The notes under the pieces: model-generated
The model's input: only the letters and a program-made list of their open reading frames with translations
Databases searched by the model: none
What the model was told of the DNA's origin: nothing
Source: Akkermansia muciniphila
Lineage (GTDB): Bacteria; Verrucomicrobiota; Verrucomicrobiia; Verrucomicrobiales; V1-33
NCBI GenBank assembly: GCA_943333275.1
Contig: CALQSQ010000011.1
Coordinates: 1 to 64,000, forward strand
Direction of reading: 5' to 3'
Length of the DNA stretch: 64,000 nt
Translations under genes and position numbers: made by a program
Shown: one piece after another, positions 37,114 to 46,026 of the stretch
How the letters are laid out: every line of letters begins with the position of its first letter
Position numbering within the stretch: the stretch's first letter is position 1

Positions 37114-37657
37114 TCTCCTGGCCACTGCTGAGCGTGTTGCAGCACTTTTGGCCGAAAACGGAGTCCCAGCGTTAGTGATTGGAGCCATCGCGTTAGCCGC
37201 CCACCGCTACATCCGCTTTACCCAGGATATTGATCTCGGGGTTGATGCCGATTTGGGTGTGATGAGAAATTGCACCCTCGCATTGTCCAAGGCTGGGTAT
37301 CAGGCAGTATTGCATGAACCTGATGCGGACGACCCGCTCGGTGGAGTCATTGACATCACTGGATCATTCGGCCTGGTGCAAATTATCAGCTTTGCCGACC
37401 GATTTCCTGATGCCATTAACGACTCTTTCGCCAGCAGTCAGTTGAGCCTCTACCCTGGCAGCCCTCTCCGCTTGATCCCGATCCCTCAACTTGTGGCGTT
37501 GAAACTTTACGCCGGAGGCCACAAGGCAAAAGCAGACATTATTGAAATGCTCAAACGCAATCCAGAGCAAGATCGAGCAGAGATCACCCGCACCATCAAA
37601 CGTTATCGGCTGCGGGGACTCAATCAAATTTGGCAGGAACTCGACCAAAACGCCTGA
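37097..37657 (+). CDS. AbiEii/MenT-like nucleotidyltransferase
   Basis: The 186-residue protein has a nucleotidyltransferase pattern: VIGAIALAAHRYIRFTQDIDLGVD (degenerate Gly-Gly/Ser position, then Thr-Gln-Asp-Ile-Asp), followed by LIPIPQLVALKLYAGGHKAKADI, typical of the AbiEii/DUF6036-like group. The usual two metal-binding Asp residues would be those of DID. It overlaps a small upstream gene by 17 bases, suggesting a two-gene toxin-antitoxin or nucleotidyltransferase/partner module. The expected Gly-Gly-Ser loop is altered (GAIALAAH), so activity is uncertain. Confidence 0.75.
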   Translation: MPPQNDLLATAERVAALLAENGVPALVIGAIALAAHRYIRFTQDIDLGVDADLGVMRNCTLALSKAGYQAVLHEPDADDPLGGVIDITGSFGLVQIISFADRFPDAINDSFASSQLSLYPGSPLRLIPIPQLVALKLYAGGHKAKADIIEMLKRNPEQDRAEITRTIKRYRLRGLNQIWQELDQNA

Positions 37658-37821
37658 TGCCCCGCACCGCATGAAAGCGGAACTCATAACTATCCAACAC
37701 GGCCAGGGACGTGGCGTTTGCTACACCCGCCTATGAACTGCTTGGCACACCTCATTTCCCCTATTCCCCGATACCATTGGTTCGACCCCATTTCCGTGCA
37801 ACGATACAATTTCAACCCCGC

Positions 37822-39114
37822 ATGAACCATTCCCATAAATTTATCGCATCCTTCACGATCGGATCGTTAGCGGGCTTAATGCTTGGAGCCGTGCTTTGGA
37901 GGACTTCTGCGGGTGGTCTGAAGATGCCGCAGGAAACTGGGAGTTTGCTAGCAGATGGCGCATCCAACCATACGATGACCAAAGCAAAGGATCTCAAGAG
38001 CCCGGCGGATCCTCAGTCCCCGCCTTCAAAAAGTGATCGGATCGCCCAAGCGAAAGAGGCGTTTCTGGGTCTGGGTAAACTTGGTTCCTCGAACTGGAGT
38101 AGTATCACGGGCGGACCAGCGTTCACGAAGGCCATGATGGGGTTAAGCGGCTTCACTAGCAGTGATTACGCAGCGTTGTTTGCGGAGTTGTCTGCGGGGG
38201 GATTGCGTGATGAGGCGATGGTATCTCCACTCATCGCTTGGGCCACGATTGATGCGAAGGCTGCTTTGGAATTTGCGATGGCGGACAAGGAATTGCAGAC
38301 CAAAGGAAAAGTCCTAGCCATGATTCTGCATGAACTCGCCAAGACCGATGTAGCCGCTGCCAGAGTTGTCCTGGATAAACTGGAAGGCAGAGACAAGGCC
38401 CAGTGCGAAATGGGGATTGTGGCGGCGTTATTTGAAACGGATCGTCCCGCAGCAGTTCGATTGGCAGAGGAATTCGGAGATTCCAACACATCCTCCAAGC
38501 TTTACCAAAATTGGGCTGAGGAAGATCTTGCTGCCGCCACCGCTTCATTTGGTCACGGACATCCAGGGCAGGAGGAAATTGCTTGGGAGCTGGCTCGCAC
38601 CGTGTTGGCCAAAAATCCCGCCGGCTATAAAGCTTGGGTGGATAGTTTGCAGGGCACCGTCGCCAGTGCGGCCCATGCACGGGTCGTGCTGAGCTTGATC
38701 GAGACAGATGCCGCCAGCGGAGCCCGGGCATTGGAACGCATCTTGAAAGAGTATCCTAACGCGGACAAGTTCATTCGCGACCGTGGAATAGCCCCTTCGG
38801 TGGTGAACCAATGGTGGAAATCCGGCCAACCACAAGAGATTGCGGCTTGGGCCTCGTCCCTAACAGGCGAGGTGCAGGCCCAAGCTGTGGGTGATGTCGC
38901 CAAGGCATGGACTAGCAAAAACTCAGTGGAGGCATCCGTGTGGATTAAATCACTTCCCATCGGCAACGCACGCGATGCAGCTGTAACGCATCTGATCAAC
39001 GCCATCCGGGAAGAGTTTCCAGCAGACGCCATGGAGTGGGCGCAGAGTATTTCCAATCCAGAAGAACAAGCCAAGGCTTTGAAATCCATCAAACCCCCGA
39101 CCGCTAATAACTAA
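37822..39114 (+). CDS. Membrane-anchored protein with repeated Ala-rich helices
   Basis: The 430-residue product begins with a membrane helix or uncleaved signal (about 8-27, FIASFTIGSLAGLMLGAVLW). After a low-complexity linker it has a run of roughly 30-residue helical units with recurring WA-x-x-DAKAAL and EFGD patterns. It looks like a helical-repeat (HEAT/TPR-like) scaffold on the outside of the cytoplasmic membrane. Similar proteins are frequent in Verrucomicrobia, but no function is known to me. ATG 37822 is preferred over an earlier frame opening at 37711. Confidence 0.7.
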   Translation: MNHSHKFIASFTIGSLAGLMLGAVLWRTSAGGLKMPQETGSLLADGASNHTMTKAKDLKSPADPQSPPSKSDRIAQAKEAFLGLGKLGSSNWSSITGGPAFTKAMMGLSGFTSSDYAALFAELSAGGLRDEAMVSPLIAWATIDAKAALEFAMADKELQTKGKVLAMILHELAKTDVAAARVVLDKLEGRDKAQCEMGIVAALFETDRPAAVRLAEEFGDSNTSSKLYQNWAEEDLAAATASFGHGHPGQEEIAWELARTVLAKNPAGYKAWVDSLQGTVASAAHARVVLSLIETDAASGARALERILKEYPNADKFIRDRGIAPSVVNQWWKSGQPQEIAAWASSLTGEVQAQAVGDVAKAWTSKNSVEASVWIKSLPIGNARDAAVTHLINAIREEFPADAMEWAQSISNPEEQAKALKSIKPPTANN

Positions 39115-39150
39115 AGCGTGAAGTGGCCGGGCTTGCAAAATCCTAAAAAG

Positions 39151-39180
39151 AGGTCAGGAAAAAATCCTGACAAATTGGAA
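39151..39180. terminator. Possible bidirectional hairpin between convergent genes
   Basis: GTCAGGA (39153-39159) and TCCTGAC (39165-39171) pair around five A. On the minus strand the stem is followed by CTCTTTTTAGG, which suits termination of leftward transcription. For the rightward gene the following bases are A-rich rather than T-rich, so its role there is doubtful. The 218-base gap between the two stops otherwise shows no gene. Confidence 0.45.
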
Positions 39181-39332
39181 TGGCACTCAAACGTGCCGAA
39201 TCTAACGAAATCCGTTGATTTCAATGAACCAAATTTTCAAGAATTGGCTCCTGCCCACCGTTTGCATGCTCACCAGTGGACAGTCTGGGACGGCGTGTGT
39301 TGCCGCGTATTTAAAAAGAAACTTTCGAGGCG

Positions 39333-41126
39333 TTATTTTGCGACTGGAGTCTCCAAGGGCTTTCCGCCCAGCCAGGTGGTCAAAACCTTGGTGTTGCGAA
39401 TTTGCCCGGCGGGGCAGGAGAGGACATCGCGATCGAGGAGAATCATATCGGCAAGTTTCCCCTTTTCCAATGAGCCGGTTTCCGATTCAAGAAAGAGCAG
39501 GCGGGCGTTGTTGATGGTGTAGAGGCGGATGGCCTCTGGGCGGGTGAGGGCATTTTCTGGGTGGAGGGGAGCATCGAGGTTTTTGGCCATGCGGGTGACG
39601 GCGGTTTGAATACCCAGCCATGGATTGTAGGCGTTTACCGAACGGAAGGAGCCGATTTTCTGCATGTGATCGCTGCCGCCACCCACGGTAATGTTTCTAT
39701 CAAAGAGGGCGCGCAGTGGTTGGAAGCGGCTCAGGCGCTCGTTGCCGAATTGCTGCATGAGCGTGGCTCCATCAAGGTGCAGCCAGATGGGCTGCATGTC
39801 GATGGTGATGCCAAGTCGGGCGGCTTTCTCAATACTCTCCGGCGTCATGAAGTTGCAGTGGGTGATGGAGGATCGGCTGTCGCGGATGGGAAATTCACGG
39901 TTCACGTCCTCATAGACATCAACGAGCGTTTGCACGGCTGCATCGCCCACGGAATGCGCAGTGAATTGGAGGCCAGATTTGACGACTTTGACCACGAGTT
40001 GGCGGAGTCGATCGGTGGGGATTTTCTGCTCGCCGCGGTAGGTGGGATCGGTGATGCCGTAGATTTTGCTGACACCCCAGGGATCGATCATGAAGGCGCT
40101 GCCGGTCAGCATGCCGCCATCGAGATAACATTTGGTGCCGATGATCTGGAGCAGCAGGTCCGGTTTGCGAAGGGGGTGGTTGATGATTTTATCAATGGCC
40201 TTCTCGGTGATCGGCCAGAGGCCGAGCGGCGGAATGCCCATGGAAACTCTCATGCGGACAGTCAGATCTCCCTGCTCCCGCATTTTCTGATAAAGCGCGA
40301 CGGCATCCTCATTGGAATCGCGATCGCAAACGGTGGTGAGACCGACGGAATTGTAGTCGCGGAAAAGTTCTGCCGTGCGGCGATAAATGTCTTCCGGGGT
40401 GGGAGATTTCACCGATTGGCCGGCCTTCACATTGACACCGAGGCCGCGCAGCAAGCCGGTGGGTTCGCCGGTGGATGGATCCGTTTCGACTTTGCCTGGC
40501 TGGCCTTCGGGGACAATGAATTCGCGATCAATCCCCGCCAGGTTCATGGCGAGACTGTTGAGCATGGAGTCCGGGCCGGTGGAGAAAATGACGGGATTCG
40601 CCGGTGCCGCGCCGTCGAGTTCCGCAAGCGTGGGGTAGCGACGCTCCGCAAGCCTCGTGATGAAAACCTGCCGCACCGTGATCAGGTCGCCCGGCTGCGA
40701 TGCCCTGGCCCGGCTGGAAACGTACGCGAGCACATCGGCGATGGTTTCCATGACGGGAATTTCGTGATCAAATTCGGTCATGGCAGCGGACGGATGAACG
40801 TGGGAATCCATGAGTCCTGGCAGCAGCATTTTACCTTCAAGGTCGATGACCTTCGTTTCCGGGCGCTGGAGCGAAAGCATCTCGTCGTTTCCGCCAACGG
40901 CAAGGATCCTCTCCCCGGATACCGCAATGGCCTCAACGATGGAGAACGCAGCGTCAACCGTGACGATCTTTCCGTGGTGAAGAATCAGTGTCGCTGACGG
41001 TTCAGCGAAGGCGGAGACGCTGGTGATGAGGAGAATGGATCCAAGGCAGGAAAGCATGCGTTTTCTGCGGTTGTTTCCGGAAGCATTTCCGAAGCACGGC
41101 TCCTCAGGGGTTTCCATAGTCTTCAA
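39333..41126 (-). CDS. Secreted YtcJ-like amidohydrolase
   Basis: The 597-residue product has a signal segment (MLSCLGSILLITSVSAFA) followed by the amidohydrolase_3 pattern. This includes LILHHGKIVTVDAAFSIVEAIAV, the metal motif LLPGLMDSHVHPSAA, the catalytic ITHCNFMTPESIEKA region and GGGSDHMQ near the end, followed by a C-terminal beta strand region ending LGGKPLETPVAK. It should hydrolyse an amide or related bond outside the cytoplasm; the substrate is unknown. The start at 41126 overlaps the upstream gene by 23 bases. ATG 41057 would remove the overlap but leave a signal without a basic start. Confidence 0.88.
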   Translation of the reverse strand: MKTMETPEEPCFGNASGNNRRKRMLSCLGSILLITSVSAFAEPSATLILHHGKIVTVDAAFSIVEAIAVSGERILAVGGNDEMLSLQRPETKVIDLEGKMLLPGLMDSHVHPSAAMTEFDHEIPVMETIADVLAYVSSRARASQPGDLITVRQVFITRLAERRYPTLAELDGAAPANPVIFSTGPDSMLNSLAMNLAGIDREFIVPEGQPGKVETDPSTGEPTGLLRGLGVNVKAGQSVKSPTPEDIYRRTAELFRDYNSVGLTTVCDRDSNEDAVALYQKMREQGDLTVRMRVSMGIPPLGLWPITEKAIDKIINHPLRKPDLLLQIIGTKCYLDGGMLTGSAFMIDPWGVSKIYGITDPTYRGEQKIPTDRLRQLVVKVVKSGLQFTAHSVGDAAVQTLVDVYEDVNREFPIRDSRSSITHCNFMTPESIEKAARLGITIDMQPIWLHLDGATLMQQFGNERLSRFQPLRALFDRNITVGGGSDHMQKIGSFRSVNAYNPWLGIQTAVTRMAKNLDAPLHPENALTRPEAIRLYTINNARLLFLESETGSLEKGKLADMILLDRDVLSCPAGQIRNTKVLTTWLGGKPLETPVAK

Positions 41127-42075
41127 GGTATTGCTCGACGATCACTTTTAGTTCCGGCGGATGCGGCAGCCCGATACCCAGAGCGCGTGTGCCATCCACG
41201 TCCTGCGGCCAGGTATCAACAATGCCCTGGATGCGGGCATCGAAGGCATCGTCGATCGGTCCCAGGCTTAGTCCGCGCTCCGAGGCGATTTGTTGGAGCA
41301 CATTTTCGGCAAGCCGGGGAGTGACGCGATGCGCCGGCAGGACGTAGGCACGGTCTTTGCCGAGTTGGTCTGCGGGCAGCTCGCAGAGGTGGATGAGGGA
41401 ATCGATGACGGTGCGGTATCCGGTCATCGCGTGAGCGTGATCGCGGTGGATGGGCAGCATGCAGGGTTCGCCTTTGAGGGGTTCGCGGAACATGCCGCTG
41501 GCCCAACCGGAGGCAGCGGCGTTGGGTTTTCCGGGGCGGACGATGACGGTGGGAAGACGTGCGGAGCGTCCGTCGAAATGGCCTTTGCGGGTGTGGTCGT
41601 TGATGAGCATTTCGCAAATGGCCTTGGTCATGCCGTAGGTGGTCTGCGGGAGTTGCTTGGTGAGATCCGACATTTTCCCGCTCATATCCAGCCCTCCATA
41701 ACAGGCGATGCTGCTGGCGAAAACCACGCGCGGTAATCCGGAGCATTTCCGCGCCGCCTCAAAAACGTGGCGGCCGCCGTCGAGGTTCACGCGCAGTGCA
41801 TCATCGAATCGTTCCTCGCATTCTCCGCTGACCATGGACGCGAGATGGAAAATGGCGGTGTCCGGATCATTTCCGATGGTTGAAAAAACGGTGTCTCGGT
41901 CGCTGATGTCGCCGATGACCTGCTTTGTCCTTGGATCGGCGGAGGGCTTGTGAAAGAAGGCGTCGAGCAGAATGATTCCCTTAATTTCCTGTCCGCAGAG
42001 CGAGTTGCGTTGGAGCAGTTGATCGCAGAGTCGGGATCCGAGGAATCCGCCGCCGCCGGTGATGATGATTTTCAT
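41104..42075 (-). CDS. denD: NAD-dependent epimerase/dehydratase, D-erythronate dehydrogenase-like
   Basis: The 323-residue short-chain dehydrogenase has TGGGGFLGSRLCDQLL at the start, DISDRD, FHLASMVSGECEERFDDALRVN, and the catalytic TTYGMTKAICEMLI with the Tyr-x3-Lys pair. The C-terminal RTVIDSLIHLCELP and the overall pattern resemble D-erythronate dehydrogenase. It could be another sugar-acid dehydrogenase. It is divergent from a hydroxyisobutyrate-dehydrogenase-family gene, a pairing reported in tetronate catabolism loci; that use here is inference. ATG 42075 is chosen over 42102. Confidence 0.8.
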   Translation of the reverse strand: MKIIITGGGGFLGSRLCDQLLQRNSLCGQEIKGIILLDAFFHKPSADPRTKQVIGDISDRDTVFSTIGNDPDTAIFHLASMVSGECEERFDDALRVNLDGGRHVFEAARKCSGLPRVVFASSIACYGGLDMSGKMSDLTKQLPQTTYGMTKAICEMLINDHTRKGHFDGRSARLPTVIVRPGKPNAAASGWASGMFREPLKGEPCMLPIHRDHAHAMTGYRTVIDSLIHLCELPADQLGKDRAYVLPAHRVTPRLAENVLQQIASERGLSLGPIDDAFDARIQGIVDTWPQDVDGTRALGIGLPHPPELKVIVEQYLEDYGNP

Positions 42076-42132
42076 GGGTGTTAATGGGAAGGATGATTGC
42101 AATCAGCCGCAGCCTGATGTGAATTCCGCATC

Positions 42133-43032
42133 ATGGACAAACCTCTCACCGGACACAAGATCGGATTCGTCGGACTCGGCAATATGGGCCGTGCGAATGC
42201 GCGGCATTTGCACGAGGCCGGAGCGGAGGTGGTGGTGTGGAATCGCAGCGACGCCCCGGCGGCGGCTGCGGTTGCTCTGGGAATGCGGCGGGTGGCATCG
42301 CTTCCAGAGTTGGCGAAAGAGATTGGCGATGGTGTCATTTGCATCAATTTGACGATGACGGAGGTGGTTGAGAAAATTGTCTTTGGCGAGGGCGGACTGA
42401 TTGAAGGACTAAGCGAAGGAGCGATGATCATTGATTTTGGAACCACAGGTGTGCCGGAAACCAAGGCCTTTGCCCAAGGCGTCTCGTGGGTGGATGCTCC
42501 GGTGTCCGGAGGTCAGGTCGGGGCGGAGGCGGGCAATCTTACGATCATGGCCGGAGGCACGGAGGAGGCATTCCAACGTGCCCTTCCGATCCTTAAGGTG
42601 GTGGGTGAACGGATCACGCACATGGGGCCGGCAGGCTCGGGACAGGTTACGAAGCTGGCCAATCAGCTCATTGTCGCACAAACGATTGATGCCGTGGCGC
42701 AGGCACTGCGGTTGGCCGAACTGGCTGGAGTGGACGCGGCCCTTGCCCGGCAGGCCTTGCTGGGAGGCTTTGCGGAGAGCCGCATTCTGAATCTGCACGG
42801 CGACCGCATGGTGCGGCGCGATTTTAAGCCGGGTGGTCGATCGACACTGCAACTCAAGGACGTGCGATTGATCTGCGAGCTGGCGGAGTCGCTGGGATTT
42901 CAGTCCCCGACGCTCGATAACTGCCGGGCGCAGTGGGAGAAATTCGTCAATGAAATGGGGTGTGGTGAGCTGGATCACTCGGGGTTGTTTCGGATGTATG
43001 AAAGTGGGGCCTCCATTGCAGCCAAGTCTTGA
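42133..43032 (+). CDS. 3-hydroxyisobutyrate dehydrogenase-family oxidoreductase
   Basis: The 299-residue protein has the family order. It starts with GFVGLGNMGRANARHL (nucleotide loop), then has FVDAPVSGG as WVDAPVSGGQVGAEAGNLTIMAGG, then GSGQVTKLANQLIVAQTIDAV with the catalytic Lys, and later KDVRLICELAESLG. Family members reduce or oxidise hydroxy acids such as 3-hydroxyisobutyrate, tartronate semialdehyde and L-threonate. The divergent denD-like gene, 57 bases away, suggests a tetronate substrate, without proof. Confidence 0.9.
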   Translation: MDKPLTGHKIGFVGLGNMGRANARHLHEAGAEVVVWNRSDAPAAAAVALGMRRVASLPELAKEIGDGVICINLTMTEVVEKIVFGEGGLIEGLSEGAMIIDFGTTGVPETKAFAQGVSWVDAPVSGGQVGAEAGNLTIMAGGTEEAFQRALPILKVVGERITHMGPAGSGQVTKLANQLIVAQTIDAVAQALRLAELAGVDAALARQALLGGFAESRILNLHGDRMVRRDFKPGGRSTLQLKDVRLICELAESLGFQSPTLDNCRAQWEKFVNEMGCGELDHSGLFRMYESGASIAAKS

Positions 43033-43059
43033 GGGGCGTGGTGCCGGGCCGGCTTCCGG

Positions 43060-44346
43060 TCATACCCTGACCTCCCAGCCCGGACGATAGGCGTCCCGGC
43101 CCCATAGTTTCAGGGCTGCGGGGTTGTCGAGCATTTTACCGGTTTTGGGATCGCATTGCACAACGGTGTTGGTGCGGTAGGCGATGTTGCCCAGGTGGCA
43201 GAGCATGGTGCTTTTTTGACCTTCAACGATGGGGCTGTTGAGTTTGGTGCCCATGCGGATTGCGTCGATGAAATTGGAAATGTGCGAGACGTCGCCGGAG
43301 CCCGCGTTGCCAGCCTTGCCCTGGCTGACGACTTTACCTTTGGGATCGAAAATCGTCCAGGAACCGCTGGCGATGGCCATGGTGCCGTCCTTGCCATAGA
43401 AGACAATTTCGCCCGGCGGCTTCTCCGCCTCACGCGGGTGGCAACTGCTTTGCACCCATTCGCAACCGGAGGTGCCAAAGTCGTAGGCAGCGGTGGCCGT
43501 GTCCGGGGTCTGCTGTTTGTCATCGTGGTAAAAGCGTCCGCCGGTGTAGCTGACCCGCAGAGCGTAGTCGACCTTCAATCCCCAGCGCAGGATATCCAGA
43601 AAATGCACGCCGTTGTTGCCCAGTTCGCCATTTCCCCAATGCCACAGCCAATGCCAGTCGTAATGAATGAAGCTGCGCATGTCGTGATCCGCATCATCCG
43701 GCACCGGTCCCTGCCAGAGGTTGAGATCAAGATCTGCGGGCGCCTTCAGGTCTCCCTTGCCGATGGCCGGACGCAAGGCGTAATAAAAGGCACGGCCGAA
43801 ATGCACCTCGCCGATGGCGCCGCCATGCAGGGCTTCGATGGCATCCTTCATCCAGGTGCGGCGCTGGTTGCCCATCTGCACCAGACGTCCATATTTTTGC
43901 GAAGCCTCGACGATCATTTCCGCCTCCCGGGGATTCTGGCTGCCGGGCTTTTCCACATAAACGTGCTTGCCGGCCTGCAGCGCCAACAGGGCTGCGGGCG
44001 TGTGCCAGAAGTTGGGCAGGGCAATGAACACGGCATCGAGCGATTTATCCTCCAAGCCCTTCCGGAAATCGGTAAGTCCCAGACACGGGGCCTGCTGTTT
44101 ATCAGCCACCGCCTTCATGGCTGCAGCGAGGCGGTTCGGGTCCACCTCCGCCAGCCAGGCGATTTCCACATTGGGAATCTGCAACAGCGCGCTCACATGA
44201 GCCAGGCCGCGTCCGAGTCCAACCACCGCGACGCGCAATTTTTGCAGGGCCGCGTCCGCCGCGCGAAGCCTGGGTGGAAAAATAGTGGAGGCCCCAAGCG
44301 CGAGCAGGGCTTGAGATTTCAAGGCGGAGCGGCGGGAGATATTCAT
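43060..44346 (-). CDS. Tat-exported Gfo/Idh/MocA-family oxidoreductase (second copy type)
   Basis: The 428-residue product starts at ATG 44346 with a twin-arginine-like signal (SRRSALKSQALLALGAS), then a Rossmann loop (RVAVVGLGRGLAHVSALLQ), the EKPGSQNPREAEM motif and the C-terminal HWLWHWGNGELGNNGVHFLDILRWGL. It belongs to the same broad family as the protein at 17989 but the two differ throughout. The frame is open to 44598, but the signal fixes the start. The substrate is unknown. Its 3' end faces the hydroxyisobutyrate-dehydrogenase-family gene. Confidence 0.93.
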   Translation of the reverse strand: MNISRRSALKSQALLALGASTIFPPRLRAADAALQKLRVAVVGLGRGLAHVSALLQIPNVEIAWLAEVDPNRLAAAMKAVADKQQAPCLGLTDFRKGLEDKSLDAVFIALPNFWHTPAALLALQAGKHVYVEKPGSQNPREAEMIVEASQKYGRLVQMGNQRRTWMKDAIEALHGGAIGEVHFGRAFYYALRPAIGKGDLKAPADLDLNLWQGPVPDDADHDMRSFIHYDWHWLWHWGNGELGNNGVHFLDILRWGLKVDYALRVSYTGGRFYHDDKQQTPDTATAAYDFGTSGCEWVQSSCHPREAEKPPGEIVFYGKDGTMAIASGSWTIFDPKGKVVSQGKAGNAGSGDVSHISNFIDAIRMGTKLNSPIVEGQKSTMLCHLGNIAYRTNTVVQCDPKTGKMLDNPAALKLWGRDAYRPGWEVRV

Positions 44347-44410
44347 GCCGCAGCATGATGGAAAGCCGCCGTAAGGGAAACCGCGCGAGTGCGGAATCGG
44401 AGCCGGGTGA

Positions 44411-44632
44411 TCAGGCCAGGGGCAGATCGGACGAAACCGGTGGGGTAATTTTCTCCAGCAACACCGCGCCTTTGATAAGCCGGCAGAATTCCTTCTTGGT
44501 GACCTGATGGCGTTCACCCTCCTTGGATTCGGGGTCGGTGGTGATGCGGTAATCGATGGCCATGCGCTCCCACTTGACGATGCGGAGATAATCCCCACCC
44601 TGTTTCCAAATCTGCCCTTGTTCCAATTTCAT
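44411..44632 (-). CDS. Small conserved protein of unknown function
   Basis: The 73-residue product starts MKLEQGQIWKQGGDYLRIVKWERMAIDYR and ends PPVSSDLPLA. It has no signal or membrane helix. Short proteins with this start (a basic Gln-Ile-Trp-Lys-Gln-Gly block) are recalled from other Verrucomicrobia but have no known role. It sits between the Tat oxidoreductase and the divergent carA gene; a longer reading frame upstream in the same frame is antisense to carA and is rejected. Confidence 0.65.
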   Translation of the reverse strand: MKLEQGQIWKQGGDYLRIVKWERMAIDYRITTDPESKEGERHQVTKKEFCRLIKGAVLLEKITPPVSSDLPLA

Positions 44633-44800
44633 GCGTCTCCCTAGCCCCCGGATGCGAACCGCGCCAAGGAAATATGAAGCAGCCTGCTGAATCGGGGACT
44701 GAGGGTGGTTTTGGCGTGGCAGGGAGCGCGAAAACGACCCGCATTCACGAAACGTTCTTGCATCCCGGGAAGTTTCAGCAGAAGGAGCGTGAATTCCTCC

Positions 44801-45949
44801 ATGCCTATGCAAGCCATTCTCGCTCTTGAAGACGGTAAATTTTTTATTGGTGAATCGTTCGGTGCCCGGGGCACCGCGACGGGGGAGTCCTGTTTCAACA
44901 CCTCCATGACCGGATACCAGGAAGTGCTGACGGATCCCTCCTACCGCGGGCAGATCGTGGCCATGACGCAGCCGCTGATTGGAAATTACGGCATCAATGC
45001 CGAGGACGATGAGAGCAGCCAGCCGCACGTCCGGGGATTTGTGATCGAGGAACTTTGTGAGGTTCCCAGCAACTGGCGCAGCCGCGAATCGCTTCACGAT
45101 TATCTGCTCCGCAACAACATCCCCGGCATCCAGGGAATCGATACCCGCGCGCTCACCAAGCATCTGCGGACGCGCGGGGCCATGCGGTCCGTTTTGACCA
45201 CGGAAATTCTTGACCCCTCCGAGGCGGTGGCGGCCGCTGCAGGCAGTCCGGGAATGGTGGGCATGGACTATGTAAAGGAGGTCAGCACGCCCGGAACCTA
45301 CCTCTGGGATCCGACCGGGGCCCAAAGTGCGGAATGGCTGCTGCCAAACCATTCCAGGCCTGAAGCCGGCCCTTTGACGCCGCCCAAATACCGGATCGTG
45401 GCCTATGATTTCGGCATCAAATACAACATCCTGCGGAGACTGCGGCAGGAGGGATTCGAGTGCCAGGTGGTCAATGCCCGCACCACGGCGGAAGAAGTGC
45501 TGGCGTTGAAACCGGATGGGATTTTTCTCTCCAATGGACCGGGGGACCCGGCGGCGCTGGATTATGTCCATCGCGAAGTGCGCAAACTTACCGGCAAAAA
45601 ACCGATATTTGCCATCTGCCTCGGGCATCAAATGCTTGGGCATGCGTTTGGTGGCAAGACTTTCAAACTGAAATTCGGGCATCGGGGCGGCAACCAGCCC
45701 GTTCAGGATCTGCGGACCGGAACGGTGGCCATCACCAGTCAGAATCACGGTTTCGCCGTGGATCCGGACTCACTGCCATCCAACGTGGAGGTCACGCACA
45801 TCAATCTCAACGATGGCACGGTGGAGGGACTGCGACACAAGGAGGCACCGGTCTTCAGTGTGCAATACCACCCCGAGGCGGCGCCCGGACCCAATGATGC
45901 ACGCTATTTCTTCACGGAATTCCGCGACCTTATTGAATCCACGCGGTAA
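44801..45949 (+). CDS. carA: Carbamoyl-phosphate synthase small subunit
   Basis: The 382-residue protein supplies ammonia from glutamine to carbamoyl-phosphate synthesis for arginine and pyrimidines. The N-terminal domain has [20 protein letters not shown]. The C-terminal class I glutamine amidotransferase domain has [14 protein letters not shown] with catalytic Cys273, and [13 protein letters not shown] with the His and Glu. AAGGAG at 44782-44787 lies 13 bases before the ATG. carB is not adjacent. Confidence 0.96.
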   Translation: MPMQAILALEDGKFFIGESFGARGTATGESCFNTSMTGYQEVLTDPSYRGQIVAMTQPLIGNYGINAEDDESSQPHVRGFVIEELCEVPSNWRSRESLHDYLLRNNIPGIQGIDTRALTKHLRTRGAMRSVLTTEILDPSEAVAAAAGSPGMVGMDYVKEVSTPGTYLWDPTGAQSAEWLLPNHSRPEAGPLTPPKYRIVAYDFGIKYNILRRLRQEGFECQVVNARTTAEEVLALKPDGIFLSNGPGDPAALDYVHREVRKLTGKKPIFAICLGHQMLGHAFGGKTFKLKFGHRGGNQPVQDLRTGTVAITSQNHGFAVDPDSLPSNVEVTHINLNDGTVEGLRHKEAPVFSVQYHPEAAPGPNDARYFFTEFRDLIESTR

Positions 45950-46026
45950 ACGCCCTCCATATTTCACATTGCCTTTGCTGCCATTGTTGGGAATAATCGG
46001 TCGGGATTAAATTCTGACCCAAACCC

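Noticed and set aside
39118-39522. 134-codon plus-strand frame after the helical-repeat protein gene
   Set aside because: Its second half is antisense to the amidohydrolase gene and its first half crosses the hairpin at 39153-39171; no motif supports it.
44633-45748. N-terminal extension of the frame that ends at 44411
   Set aside because: This part is antisense to carA; only the last 73 codons look like a real small protein.
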